A stretch of DNA of 64,000 nt from positions 145,948 to 209,947 of the forward strand of contig JBAMJV010002074.1 in the NCBI GenBank assembly GCA_037951105.1. The letters run 5' to 3'. Below, piece by piece: positions 22,511-34,070 of the stretch. The notes under the pieces are model-generated. The model was given only the letters and a program-made list of their open reading frames with translations. It was not told the origin of the DNA and did not search any database. Every line of letters begins with the position of its first letter. The stretch's first letter is position 1. Source of the DNA: Echinarachnius parma. Its lineage: Eukaryota > Echinodermata > Echinoidea > Clypeasteroida > Echinarachniidae. The position numbers were made by a program, and so were the translations under genes.

Positions 22511-25500
22511 TTGGAAGATTTAAGAAAACAAAAAGTCGATGACGCAATTCTTCGTTCAAAGTTACAATGGATGGAGTTTGGTGAAAAACCCTCAAAGTTC
22601 TTTTTGAACTTAGAAAAACAAAATCGTATTAATAGACAAATTAAAACACTGATTGATGATCAAGGTAATACAATTCAAAATCCAAATGTTTCATTTGAAG
22701 TACATCGTTGTTACTCTAAATTATATAAGCATAAACCTGTATCCGACTTTGATTGGGATCTTTTTCAATCAAGAAACATCCCGAAATTGAATGTGCAGAT
22801 GAAAGATTCTTTAGAAGGTCCTTTGGTAATTGACGAGGTTTTTCAAGTTATTACAAATATGAAAAATAATAAATCCCCAGGAATGGATGGTTTTACAGTT
22901 GAATTTCTAAAGTTTTTTTGGGGCAGTATAAAGTATTTTTACTTCGATCATTGAATTATGCATATTTTAATGGTCATATGACTGAAGCGCATAAAATGGG
23001 AGTGATTACATTAATACCAAAAGGAAATAAAGATAGAAAATTGTTATCAAACTGGAGACCTATTTCTTTATTAAAGTGATCCAGGTAAAGTGTCAGATAT
23101 TGCACAAAATGACATTTGAGACTTCAATCCCATATCAATATCATTGTAAAGTACAATTGAAAGATTTGTGAAAGTTTGAAGGAAAACGAACACTGTTTAC
23201 CTAGTGAAAAAACGAATATTGAGTTCATATTTTATCACCGAATACTGATGGCTTGTCGTAGAATTGCAACAGTTATAACTGGCAGCCTATGACGATATAT
23301 CCGCACCCGTGTATGTTTACATAATGCGGTATACAAAATTCCTGGAATTCGCGCACGTGTTGGATCAAAGTTCTCTAGGTCGGGAATGTTTCCCACGCTC
23401 GGACGTAATCAGCTGAAACAAGTGTACTTTTTATCTAAAGCGTTAATCAACGTGATTGAAATAAAAAATTTAAATGATAATTATCTTCATACTAAAGGGA
23501 CATTTGAAAAAATCTAACCCTATTTTATTCTTCTCTTACCATAAGCTAAACAACACGGCAGAAGAGAAACGAGGAAGCTCCAATTATTTTTCGTGGAGTT
23601 AGACACTTTACCTGGATCACTTTAAATGTTATATATAAAATAGCTTCATCTTGTATTGCAAACCGGATCAAACAAATATTACCTTTTGTGATTAATGAAA
23701 GTCAAAAGGGTTTCATGTTTGGACGATTTATTGGGGAAAATATACGTCTTTTGTTTGATTTAATGTTATACACGGATTTAAATGATATTCCTGGACTTTT
23801 GTTGATAATAGATTTTGAAAAAGCCTTCGACTCAATATCACACGACTTTATTTTTCAGGCTCTGGACTTTTTTAATTTTGGTGATTCAATAAAATCATGG
23901 ATTAAACTTTTTTATGAGAATGCATCGTCATGCGCTATGGTCAATGGTCATGTGACAAACAGATTTAATATAGAAAGAGGATGTCGTCAAGGTGACCCTC
24001 TGTCTCCATACATTTTTCTTTTATGTGCAGAAATATTAAGTATAATGGTAAGAAAATGTGATGGTATAAATAGGATAAAAATAGCAAATATTCAGCACAA
24101 AATAATTCAGTATGCTGATGATACTCTAATTACTTTACATGGTACAGAAGATGATTTGAAGAAAACGATAGAAATTTTAAATACTTTTGAAGCTGCATCA
24201 GGGTTGAGTTTAAATAAACACAAAACTAAAGTAATGTGGATAGGGAGATATAAAGAAAGGAAAGATTCTTTGTGTACGGAAGAAAATTTAGATTGGGTTT
24301 TTGATGGTTATTTTAAATATTTAGGCATCGATTTCTCGGGTGACTTGCACGATATGGTTGATCATAATTTGTATACACAAATTTTACATATTAACTCTCA
24401 AATGACTCTCTGGTTGAAAAGATCGTTAACAGTGTTTGGTAGAATAATAGTTGTAAAATCCTTATTAGTATCAAAGTTAAATTATTTATTTTTATCATTA
24501 CCGAACCCCTCTGATGAAATTATGAAATTATTACAAAAGTCATTTTTTGAATTTATTTGGAATCATAAACCTGACAAAATAAGTAGGAAACAAATGATAC
24601 AACCCTATCATTTGGGAGGAGCCAAAATGATAGATATATACTCACATGTTCATTCATTGAAAATATCATGGATGAGAAGATACTTTTTTGGTAATATAGA
24701 TTCTTTTATTGATAATTTAATGCATACATTTATGCCCAAAAATTGTCAATTGAACCCTACTTTTGGTGATGTTCACTTTTTAAGATTGTCAATAGGTGCA
24801 ACTAACCCGTTTTGGAAAAATGTTTTTTTGGCTTATAGTATTTTACAGTCTAAAAGTTTTCGCGATATATCTTTTCAGCTTCTATGGTTTAATATTCATA
24901 TTCAGGTGAATACCGGGTGTGTATTTTATAGGTCTTGGTACGAAAAGGGTATAATATGTATTAACGATTTGTTAGATGAAGATGGAACTTTTTTGTCACT
25001 CAATGAATTTAAATTGAAATATCAAATTACAGTTAATTTTTTGCAATACTTTGGCCTATGTGAAGCTATTAAATCTGGTTTCAATAACCGCTGTGGTATT
25101 TTTGTGAAAATGGAACAGCCTTTAAGATTAGATTTAATTTCCCTTATTTGTCAATTTCGAAAAGGATGCTCGCATATATATGCTTTATTATTACAACAAA
25201 AAAGGGAAGAATGTAAAAGCTATACAAAATGGAAAAGGTTTTTTAATATTGATGAATCCATATGGCAGAAATATTGTGCTCTTGCATTTAATTGTTCTAT
25301 TGATGTTAATTTACGTTGGTTTCAATTTACAATATTACATAGAATTTTGTTTACAAACGACATATTGTTTAAATTGAACATGGTTGAAACTGAATTATGT
25401 TCCTTTTGTAATGCTCATACTGAAACAATTACTCATTTATTTTGTGATTGCCAATTTGTTAAAATTATATGGGCAAAACTAGAAAGATGGATTAACATAA

Positions 25501-25772
25501 GTGCTGGTTGTAACATACATTTTACAAATGAAAATATATTGTTTGGATTAAGAGGTTTAAATAATAGAGCAATAAACTGTTTATTGTTCGTTAGTAAGCA
25601 AATAATATTTCGAAGTAAACTAGTGAATAAAATACCTGTATTTTCTCAGTTTAAATCAGCTTCAATTTCATATTATAAAAAAGAAAAATATATATTTAGT
25701 TTGAAAGGTCATGGTAAATACTTTGATAAAAAATGGTTTTCCTTGAGAAGTATGTTTTCTGATATTGTTTAA
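22511..25772 (+). pseudogene. LINE ORF2 reverse transcriptase and C-terminal region
   Basis: From 22511 the frame carries LQWMEFGEKPSKFFLNLEK and SPGMDGFTVEFLKFFW, shifts near 22935, continues with MGVITLIPKGNKD and NWRPISLL, and is cut at 23073 by a MITE. It resumes at 23625 (NVIYKIASSCIANRIK). A 694-codon open run from 23688 follows, containing GFMFGRFIGENIR, IDFEKAFDSISHDF (motif A), GCRQGDPLSPYIFLLCAE (near 23979), YADD at 24111-24122, and a CxxC...HLFC zinc-knuckle-like motif near 25399-25445. That long open run is unusual for a dead element and implies a fairly recent insertion. Stop TAA at 25770-25772. Confidence 0.9.
23074..23622. mobile_element. TA-flanked MITE (AAGTGATCC family), intact, 549 bp
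   Basis: Ends AAGTGATCCAGGTAAAGTG and CACTTTACCTGGATCACTT are perfect inverted repeats, flanked by TA on both sides (23072-23073 and 23623-23624). Removal leaving one TA rejoins PISLL to NVIYK in the LINE frame. TA duplication points to Tc1/mariner mobilisation. A sister copy in the opposite sense is at 42468-43014, diverged copies at 3188-3568 and 37655-38408. Confidence 0.92.
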
Positions 25773-26028
25773 TTAGTTATATTTATACAAAGAAATTATA
25801 CGACGGTTCATTTATGGTTCATTTATTGTTATTGTTATGATATGTTTGTAAATGTCATGCTATGTTTAATTTTGTTTTACTTATACCAATAAATGCCCTG
25901 TGGAGGGAGAAAAAAAAAAAAAATTAAAAAGAATAAGTGTAGGAACAATCCTGCCAAGTTTTTTTTTCTCAAAACCTTTTCGTTAAAAGGTTACGTTATT
26001 TTGATTAGGAATCAACAAATGACATGTG

Positions 26029-26343
26029 GTCTGAAAAATATGAAAAGTATATACAGACGGGCATGAACAAAATGGATGCCATAGAAAAAGCAAATGCAAA
26101 GACTTCATGGGCGGTCAAGAAATGTTTTTTCAATATCTATATAAGGACTTTCTGATCAGCTATTTGCATCTGAAAGATGATATCGCCCATGAGGAAGTAG
26201 TGACAGATCTTGAAGAAAAGGTGGAAAAGGGCATGGATATTGACAAGGCCTTGAGAAGAGTGATACCTAAACATCGATTCAAATTCAATGCTTTGTTTTA
26301 TCAAGATGACGATGAAGGCGATGATGATGATGATGATAAATAG
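26029..26343 (+). pseudogene. unknown acidic-tailed coding fragment, frameshifted
   Basis: The first part (26029-26140) reads as WSEKYEKYIQTGMNKMDAIE and following helix-like charged sequence; one base shift later a second frame (to 26343) continues with LHLKDDIAHEEVV, DIDKALRRVIPKHRFKFNAL and a final run of aspartates ending in DDDK and a TAG stop. The continuity of amphipathic, charged sequence across the shift suggests one ancestral protein end. It starts just after the foldback. A TTTTGATTAG before it could be a splice acceptor, but is also that foldback's terminus. I do not recognise the family; it could be the last exon of a host gene or part of a transposon protein. Confidence 0.45.
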
Positions 26344-28171
26344 CACCATTGCGTTACGTGTACACATTATGTCGGAGAAAATGTTACATACACATAGAGG
26401 CAAATGATAAACAACAACAACGATCTAGTTATGAAAGTAGCATATAGGAATTTAATACAGCGGTTTCCCAATCATATCTTTGATTTTCTCTCCCGTATTT
26501 GCTCATTTGGACAATGAGTGAACATATTGATATCAGTGATAAGTTTAAGATTGATTTAAATACGTACTTATTGAATATTTCATTAATGCATTTTTGTTTG
26601 AAACCCAGTAAATCTTCTATTTGTATTTGTTTGTCTTTTTATTTTTTCTCTTCAGCGCTATATACAAATTGTTATTATTATTCAGTTTGATGTTATATAA
26701 TGCACAATAAATAAGACAAAACCACATCTCGACTGTATGGACGACTTAATTTGTGTCTGTTGAACAACAATGAAATCCTTAGTGAGAGTCTTTGCATGGT
26801 TGGTTTAAAATCAGACTAAGAACAAATGGCTGCTATGAAAAAATATATAACGCAAATCACACATACATGTATACATACATATGTACATACATACATACGC
26901 ACATACAAACACAAACGCCATGATACACACATGAAGATTACTATAACATTACTCCGTAGGTCAAACTATCACTTTAATTTTGAAATATTATAAAAATAAA
27001 TAATTAAAAAATAAGGGTCTCAACAATGGAGATTGAAATTTACAGAAAAAACAACGAACCAGATGTCGCTTTATCTATTAGTTGTAAAAGGAAGGTAGTA
27101 CAAAGGGGCAGGACAAAACCGCTAGCTAGATTTGTGAGTGCATGAGTTTGGTCCCATTATTATAGTCGGAAGTCATTCTAGATCCCTTTAACTGGGTTTC
27201 AATATGTTACCATAGCATCATAGTGCCCATCAGGGGTGCCCATTCTAAGCTCTCAAAATGTCAACATCGTTCAGAAGTAGACTTTATCTAGTCCAATGTA
27301 AAGTGTGTTTGACCAATAAGTAATAGTTGTTAAAATAACTACCACTAGCAAATTTATGGCTGACAACATAATGATCCCCAGTGAGCACCGTCCTTGTTTT
27401 CTCTCACAATTCTTCATAAAACTCCTCTTTTTGCGCTAGGTACATGGAAACTCTCGTTCACACATTACTATTAAAATCAAGGGGATTGGTTAGATTTCAC
27501 GTATTCACTCACTACAATATGCATTTGAATTATTTCACACAACAATCAATAATGTCTATTATTAGAGGATTACTGGCCTCTGTCAACCTCTACCACACCA
27601 TGAGTCCAATCCCAGAGTTGGTCCTCCCGTACATGCGTCATATTTTATTTTGTAAAAAGATGTTTCGACATTAAAACAAATATTTTATCAAATAGCTGAA
27701 GATTACTTTGAAACAGTGTGAAAAACAGAAATATATGTCTCATTCAAGAACACAATTATGTCGATGCCTGTCAATAATTCCATTCCTCACAGGCCCACAC
27801 ACCATTACACTAAAGTATCACAACAATATACTCCTCACTCTACCCCCTCCCCACATCTCTCACCCCTCTAAAATTAAAGGGACTTTGCCCAAACATTGCC
27901 CCAAATCCACCAAACTTTATATGCGGGGGGATTCAAGTGGTTTTCTTATAGCTTATTGTATTAAAAGCACGGGACAGTTTTCGGTTTTTCAAATGTCTAT
28001 TTCGGTCAAAAGATATTTACGATTGAAGTGTTCAGATATGAAATTGTGTACGGGATAATTCCATGTCGTGTACAAAGTAAGTACACTGAGTTAGTGAATA
28101 TAACTTTGTATGTTTTTTTTCATCATATATCTCAGCCAAAAAACATCAAATAAACGTGACATTTTCACACA
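26344..28171. other. no gene recognised; one ACAT microsatellite
   Basis: An (ACAT)n-like tract spans about 26868-26925. A 116-codon frame at 27708-28058 starts in unremarkable sequence, has no domain signature and no splice context, and is not called. The remainder is AT-rich. Confidence 0.5.
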
Positions 28172-28509
28172 CCCAGCTAGCCACCTGACGTTGGGCCGAT
28201 GTCGGAATTTGGTTGCCGGATGTCGGCATATCGCCGTTGGCTCGAGGTTAAAATGTCAGCCAGCCCAACATCGTCACGACGTCATTTTTGTGATATATTG
28301 GCATAAGGTCATTTTCCGACAATGGCCCAACATCATGTCATGAGATGATGTTGGGCCATTGTCGGAAAATGACGTTATGCCAATATATCACAAAAATGAC
28401 GTCGTGACGATGTTGGGCTGGCGGACATTTTAACCTCGAGCCAACGGCGATATGCCGACATCCGGCAACCAAATTCCGACAACGGCCCAACGTCAGGTGG
28501 CTAGCTGGG
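28172..28509. mobile_element. near-perfect 338-bp foldback, CCCAGCTAGCC termini
   Basis: The two 169-bp halves are reverse complements with only four mismatches counted by eye and no loop. Ends are CCCAGCTAGCCACCTGACG and CGTCAGGTGGCTAGCTGGG. Internal words (GTTGGGCCATTGTCGG, GATATATTGGCATAA) are those of the repeats at 1-475 and 1975-2262. The flanks share only AC or ACA, so the target duplication is short or unclear. Open frames across it simply read the two arms. Confidence 0.92.
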
Positions 28510-28669
28510 ACAGAGTGTTTATACGGGATTACAATAAAATGCGAAAAAATATAATATGTAGAAAGAAAAGAGAAATAAAACCTGAGGGAACAGAGCGATA
28601 TATCAACCATCCCTGACAATGATAGTGAATGTTACTCTAGATTCACTGGATGTACCGGAATGTCTTTTA

Positions 28670-28790
28670 TTAATTTCAGTGTCGCCCATAGGAGGGGAAC
28701 AGATCCGGGGGGGGGGGGGGGTTCCAAAAAGGAAAGTGCCCCCTTGCCCCCCCCCCCCTCCAATCCACGCCAGTGAGATTGATATCAACA
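28670..28790. repeat. opposed G run and C run
   Basis: A run of G (28710-28721) and a run of C (28748-28758) face each other across about 27 bp, with AGGGGAACAG near one and CACGCCAGTG near the other, recalling degraded hAT-type MITE ends. The short frames on both strands are shadows. Confidence 0.5.
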
Positions 28791-29023
28791 GAGTCATACT
28801 GTTACGGTTAATGCAATATGGGAACACCTGTCTAAAGGTTGACACACACAGCTTGAGGTTCGTAAAAAGGCCTACAAACAGGATAGAAAAATAATTCTTA
28901 AATTCCTAGATACTGTCCTCCTTTTGCGGATATTCGTCAAGTTCGGTAAAACATTTCATGAGTTACATCGATAAAACGTTCATTGATGTTATGAAATGTG
29001 ATAGTTTACATCCCGCATTATGT

Positions 29024-29595
29024 TAATAGGATAGTTGAGTTCTGGTAGAGAGAGTACAGTTTTAGTCAAACTGAATTTTATTAACCAAAACCTGCACCAC
29101 TACATTACAAACTAATAGTAATAACTCCACCATGCTCAAAAGGAATTAAACAAAAATTACAAACGACTAAGTAAAAAGCCTGCTATCTTTCAAAAAGAGC
29201 TGTTTAAACTAAAGAGGTCGCTTTCAAAATACACATTTGTTTATACCATTTTAAATAAAATATTGTGCATGTGATGTTTTGTTGAAATAGTGATTAGATA
29301 GAGAAATAATCAAAAACTATCTAAAAACCTCTTTTGAAAATTTTTGAAAGAAGAAGCATTTTTAACGGCTGGTTCAAAATTATCAAATACTTGCAGTGGG
29401 GCCCCACATTTATTACAAATGGTTATGTTTCTGGATATTTCAGCCGTTTCTGAACCGATTTTGATCAAATAAAGTTTATTCTGCCGTTAAAATTGTATAC
29501 TCTTTCAAATTTAACACTCAGTTTTTCATTATATGACAAAACAATTATTTTGTGTAGCGCCCTCTCTACCAAAACTCAACTATCCCTTTAAGTAA
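29024..29595. mobile_element. TTAA-flanked MITE (ATAGTTGAG family)
   Basis: Left TTAA then TAGGATAGTTGAGTTCTGGT; right ACCAAAACTCAACTATCCCT then TTAA. Internal subterminal blocks include AGTACAGTTTTAGTCAAACT and CAGCCGTTTCTGAACCGATT. The same termini next to TTAA recur at 34511, 48842, 56505, 56755 and (right ends) 34980, 45077, 57287. TTAA is the target of piggyBac and Kolobok transposases. Confidence 0.85.
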
Positions 29596-30290
29596 GTGTG
29601 CTGTGGTTCGTTGATTTGGGGCCCCATCTTTAATGTGAAGGTCGACGGGTCCATGCCTTATCCGATGTGGCAGGGAAAGTTGTCCGTGTGTTCAGGGCAA
29701 ATTAAAACAAGGGATATCTGTCAAAATCACTCCGTAAATGTGTGTTTTTTGTATGTGTCACGTGTAAAAAGCAATGTTTCGTGGCATATACTCAGTTCAA
29801 TTTGTATTTATTCAAGTTCATTTTATTGAATTAACACCCATACACTTTTATGTTGTATGAGTGAAGTCAAACTCGCGTCATTGTGACGTCATGAATGAGT
29901 TCAGTGTGTAGTATGAGTAAATGATTACTGTTCGTTTGATGTCCGCACGCATGTTTGTATGTCTGTATGTTTGAGTGTGTATGTGCGTCAGTCCGTTTGT
30001 ATGAAGGCTCGAAAACTGACAAAAATATGATTTTAAAACTGTCCGAATGACGTCACTGCCAATTATCCCTAGCTGGACACGTATCCATGTCACACCGGCA
30101 AATATATAGCGCCACTTACGAGAGAGATATGCACAACGAGGAAGGTCTGCATGCACAACCATGTCATAATTATGATCGCCAGTAGGCGCGATTCTCGACT
30201 GGCAGCGATCAATGATTTAGGCGGCGCTTTCGAGGGTCTAGATTATTGACTACAATTAGCCCTCTATTTCTACCCACGATAATAAAATTA
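29596..30290. other. no gene recognised
   Basis: GTATGT/GTCTGT-rich stretch at 29945-30000. Opposing short frames (77 and 94 codons) have no recognisable features. Confidence 0.4.
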
Positions 30291-30510
30291 AATAATAATA
30301 GGTTCGATTTATATAGCGCCTAATATGATACAATATCATTTATATAAACGCTTTACAATATTATTACCCTGGTAGATACAATACAAACCAGCACACCGTA
30401 TGTGCACCATCTCTACTTCCTTGGGAGCATCCCTTCCAAGCGGTTCATGGGCATTGAGAAGATCCTTCACATATATAGGCTTTCACCCCCTACCTGGAAT
30501 ATGTCCTGGA
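30291..30510 (-). mobile_element. SINE 3' fragment
   Basis: Minus-strand sequence ends with GGCGCTATATAAATCGAACC and an ATT-like tail, preceded by TGTAAAGCG and GGATGCTCCCAAGGAAG. It matches the 3' half of the SINE at 37983-38326. The tRNA-like head is absent. Confidence 0.8.
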
Positions 30511-30604
30511 TATATTAGTTAGCGCCCCAGTGTGGAAACTATATGATTCACGGGGAGCTGAGAAGTTGCACAAAATCGTTTTGTTGGTTGGGTTGTACAA
30601 TATA

Positions 30605-30985
30605 GTGGTCATGTAAGACGTCATCAAAAACCTATTTTTTAGAATTTCAAAATTTGAACTTCATTTTCCGAAAGAGCATAACAAATAATGTCCAAATGTT
30701 GAAAATCAATCGAATATGTTAAGTATTGACTGAGATATGCCCAACTTAATTAATTCATTTCAATAGGAAATCACTGTTATTTTCCTCTGGTTCATAACGT
30801 CACAAACCAGAGCAAAATAACAGTAATTTCCTATTATTCGGATGGTCATATCTCAGCCAATATATCACGTATTCGATTGATTTTCAATCCTAGTGCATTA
30901 TTTGTTATGCTTTTTCGGAAAATGAAGTTCAAATTGAAATATTCTAAAAATAGATTTGTATGATGTCACAGCTCCGATACTGAAC
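30605..30985. mobile_element. foldback MITE, ~180-bp arms
   Basis: Left arm blocks (ACTTCATTTTCCGAAAGAGC, ATAACAAATAATG, AATCAATCGAATA) recur inverted in the right arm (GCTTTTTCGGAAAATGAAGT, CATTATTTGTTAT, TATTCGATTGATT). The arms meet near 30785-30815 around CCTCTGGTT and AACCAGAG. Identity is lower than in the 28-kb palindrome, so it is older. Confidence 0.8.
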
Positions 30986-31249
30986 GGTCATGGGAAATAA
31001 TGCAACTCGATGCAACAATGTTGGCATATATTTAACATTAGTGTGAAGTTGCTGTCGCTTTTATTGTTTATTTTTTTCTTCAAACGCTACCCCAGATAAC
31101 AATGCTATAGTCGGCACCGTCGCGGTTGGCAAAACAACGTTAAGCCAACGTTGGCCTAAGGTAAATTTACAACCACATTTTTGCAGTCGGCGAGCTGACG
31201 TTAAAACGACGGTAAGCCAACGTCGTCTGTTGACTGTTGGCAAACTGAT

Positions 31250-32950
31250 TGGCAAATGTACGTTGAAACAACGTTGGGTGATAGTTGGACGAACAATCAT
31301 ATTTCTATGGTCGAAAAACAAACGTTGGGCCAACGTTTCGCCTACTACGACATTGTGTCGATGAGTGGCGTTGGATATTGGTTGGCTAGTTGACGTCGTA
31401 CTAACGTTTGGCAAACAACCAAATTTCGACGGTAGGCAAGCTAACGTTATACCAACGTTTCTCCTACTACGAAATTGTGTCAATGACTTGCGTTGGATAT
31501 TGGTTGGCTTGTGAACGTCAGACCAACGTTAAATACACAACCACATTTCGACGGTATGATAGTCAACGTTGAGCCAACGTTTCGCCGACTACAATATTCG
31601 GTCAATGAGTGGCGTTATATATTGGTTGGCTAGTTGACGTCAAACCAACGTTTGACAAACAACCACATTACGACGGTAGGCAAGCCAACGTTGGGCCAAC
31701 ATTTCGCCTACTACAACATTCGGCCAATGCGTGGCGTTGGATATTGGTTGGCTAGTTGACGTCAGACCAATGTTTGACATACAACCACATTTCGACAATA
31801 GGCAAGCCAACGTTGAGTCAACGTTTCGCCTACTACGTAATTACGTCAATGAATGGCGTTCCAAATTGGTTGGCTAGCTGACGTCAAAGCAACATTTGAC
31901 AAGCAACCACATTTCGACGGTAGGCAAGCTAACGTTAGGCCAACGTTTCGCCTACTACAACATTCGGTCAATGAGCGACGTTGGATATTGGTTGGCTAGC
32001 TGACGTCAAACCAACCTTTAACAAACAACCACATTTCGACGGTAGGCAAGCCAACGTTAGGCCAACGTTTCGCCTACTACAACATTCGGTCAATGGGCGA
32101 CGTTTGATATTGGTTGGCTAGTTGACGTCAAGCCAACCTATAACAAACAACCACATTTCGACGGTAGGCAAGCCAACATTAGGCCAACGTTTCGCCTACT
32201 ACAACATTCGGTCAATGAGCGACGTTGGATATTGGTTGGCTAGTTGACGTCAGACCAATGTTTGACATACAACCACATTTCGACAATAGGCAAGCCAACG
32301 TTGAGTCAACGTTTCGCCTACTACGTAATTACGTCAATGAATCGCGTTCCAAATTGGTTGGCTAGCTGACGTCAAAGCAACATTTGACAAGCAACCACAT
32401 TTCGACGGTAGGCAAGCTAACGTTAGGCCAACGTTTTGCCTACTACAACATTCGGTCAATGAGCGACGTTGGATATTGGTTGGCTAGCTGACGTCAAACC
32501 AACCTTTAACAAACAACCACATTTCGACGGTAGGCAAGCCAACGTTAGGCCAACGTTTCGCCTACTACAACATTCGGTCAATGGGCGACGTTTGATATTG
32601 GTTGGCTAGTTGACGTCAAGCCAACCTATAACAAACAACCACATTTCGACGGTAGGCAAGCCAACATTAGGCCAACGTTTCGCCTACTACAACATTCGGT
32701 CAATGAGCGACGTTGGATATTGGTTGGCTAGTTGACGTCAAACCAACCTTTAACAAACAATCACATTTCGACGGTGGGCAAGCCAACGTTAGGCCAACAT
32801 TTCGCCTACTACAACATTTGGTTAATGAGCGACGTTGGATATTGGTTGGCTAGTTGACGTCAAACCAACCTTTAACAAACAACCACATTTCGACGGTAGG
32901 CAAGCCAGCGTTAGGCCAACATTTTGCCTACTACGTAGTGTCGTTATTGG
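31250..32950. repeat. 122-bp satellite with a 488-bp higher-order repeat
   Basis: The anchor TTGGTTGGCTAG recurs about every 119-124 bp, roughly 13 times. A block of four monomers starting at 31741 is repeated almost unchanged starting at 32229 (488 bp later), including the distinctive GTCAGACCAATGTTTGACAT and TACTACGTAATTACGTCAAT. Each monomer contains CpG-rich words such as CCAACGTTAGGCCAACGTTT. A 140-codon minus frame here is a shadow. Confidence 0.9.
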
Positions 32951-33184
32951 TTGGTTGAATGAGATTTGGCCAACGATGAAATGATAGCAACAGAATTATG
33001 ATACAATTGATGAATACTTATTATTAATCATAACATTTTCCCGCCCAATTTGACACTTTTTCAATCGAAATCATTCAAATTCACGCATTGTCGTGTAATT
33101 GTTGGAATCGGTCTTTCAAATTCCGAATAAGTGCATACGCATAAGCTATCGTGAATAGACACCCGAGTACATTAATTACGGGCA

Positions 33185-33590
33185 CTACCCAGCAAACACA
33201 AAACGTTTACAAAACGTTTACAAAACGTTTTTATTAGGTCACGTAGGTCTTCGTCTTTAATCAACGTTTACAAAACCTTTACAAAACGTTTGTATTAGGT
33301 CACGTAGGTCTTCGTCTTTAATCAACGTTTAAAAAACGTTCTTAAAACGTCTCCAGCGTCCGACAGGGTTTCTGCTGGTCCTTGCACTTGGAAGAAAATA
33401 CATGAAAGGTTTTTTATTGTTTTTGGGGTAACGTTTAAACAACGTTTTAAAAAGGTCCATTTGGCACGTTTTAAAAACGTTTTCAATCTTCCACAAATAC
33501 ACGTTTTAAAACGTTTTCACATAACGTCCAAATAACCAACTTTGAACCTGTTTAGAACGTTCAGAAAACGTTCAATTGTTAGTTGGGTAG
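33185..33590. mobile_element. AACGTTTT-rich MITE, ends CTACCCAGC
   Basis: Left end CTACCCAGCAAACAC, right end TAACAATTGAACG in reverse complement after CTACCCAACTAAC. CA lies on both sides (33183-33184, 33591-33592). The interior is built from AAAACGTTTACAAAACG repeats. TCACGTAGGTCTTCGTCTTT occurs twice, 63 bp apart. Confidence 0.75.
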
Positions 33591-33655
33591 CATTCACGAA
33601 TGTGCAGCCAAATAATCGTTTGATGAAATTATAATTTATAATGAAAATACAAATA

Positions 33656-33815
33656 AGATAATAATAATGTTTCGATTTATATAGCGCCTAATAAAGATAT
33701 TATTACCCCGGTCATCGGGGGGTCATCGGACACACTCACAATCAATCCACACGTGCACTTTCTGATCCCTTGGGAGCAAAGCATGCTGGTCAATAGGGCG
33801 CAGTCCACGATATAA
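33656..33815 (-). mobile_element. SINE 3' fragment
   Basis: Minus-strand end GGCGCTATATAAATCGAAAC and ATT-like tail, with GGGGTAATAATATC and TGCTCCCAAGGGATC inside. Truncated like the 30.3-kb copy. Confidence 0.7.
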
Positions 33816-33842
33816 TGGTAGAACGCAGCAATATTGGATTAA

Positions 33843-34070
33843 TTGTCTTGCTTAATTAAGGACAAACGAGAACGCGAACATTTTGCCACACCACGTCTAC
33901 AAATTTTCACGGTTCAAGTTATGTTATTATATTATGAACACCACTACACCAGTATGGTTTTAGAGCAGGCTGATGAATGCGAAGTTTATGGCATTGATCA
34001 ATTTAATTCATCAACTGTGTACGAATCAGTGACAAAAATGCTGGAAGTGTTACAAACAGAATCTTCTTAG
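33843..34070 (+). pseudogene. 75-codon frame of unknown origin
   Basis: The frame contains EHHYTSMVLEQADECEVYG and ends LEVLQTESS-stop. Composition is more protein-like than its surroundings. It lies upstream of the RT fossil at 34180 and may be a relic of the same or another element. No family is recognised. Confidence 0.25.

Larger units (their letters stand above)
18240..25931 (+). mobile_element. L1/Tx1-like LINE, 7.7 kb, with nested insertions
   Basis: The 15-bp target duplication AATAAGTGTAGGAAC flanks it at 18225-18239 and 25932-25946. The 3' end has AATAAA at 25889 and a short A run (about 25908-25922). The 5' region (18240-20745) carries three tandem 28-bp units and no recognisable ORF1. 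ORF2 spans 20746-25772 with a TTAA element and a TA MITE inserted; without them it is about 3.8 kb, a normal L1/Tx1 length. GCRQGDPLSP and YADD motifs and long C-terminal region fit the L1/Tx1 group. Several frameshifts make it inactive. Confidence 0.88.
17954..26009. mobile_element. foldback element split by an L1/Tx1-like LINE
   Basis: The left arm (17954 to about 18125) begins CCTAATCAAAATA and contains ACTTGGCAGGATTG. The right arm begins at about 18128 and runs to 18239, then resumes at 25947 after the LINE and ends at 26009 with TTTTGATTAGG. Arms match over essentially their whole length, meeting around GTCACA/TGTGAC near 18120-18136. Without the LINE the element would be about 360 bp. 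Confidence 0.88.

Noticed and set aside
27708..28058. 116-codon frame
   Set aside because: No domain, signal peptide or splice context, and composition is like the surrounding non-coding DNA.
28670..28790. hAT MITE with defined borders
   Set aside because: Candidate flanks do not agree as an 8-bp duplication, so only the opposed G/C runs are reported.
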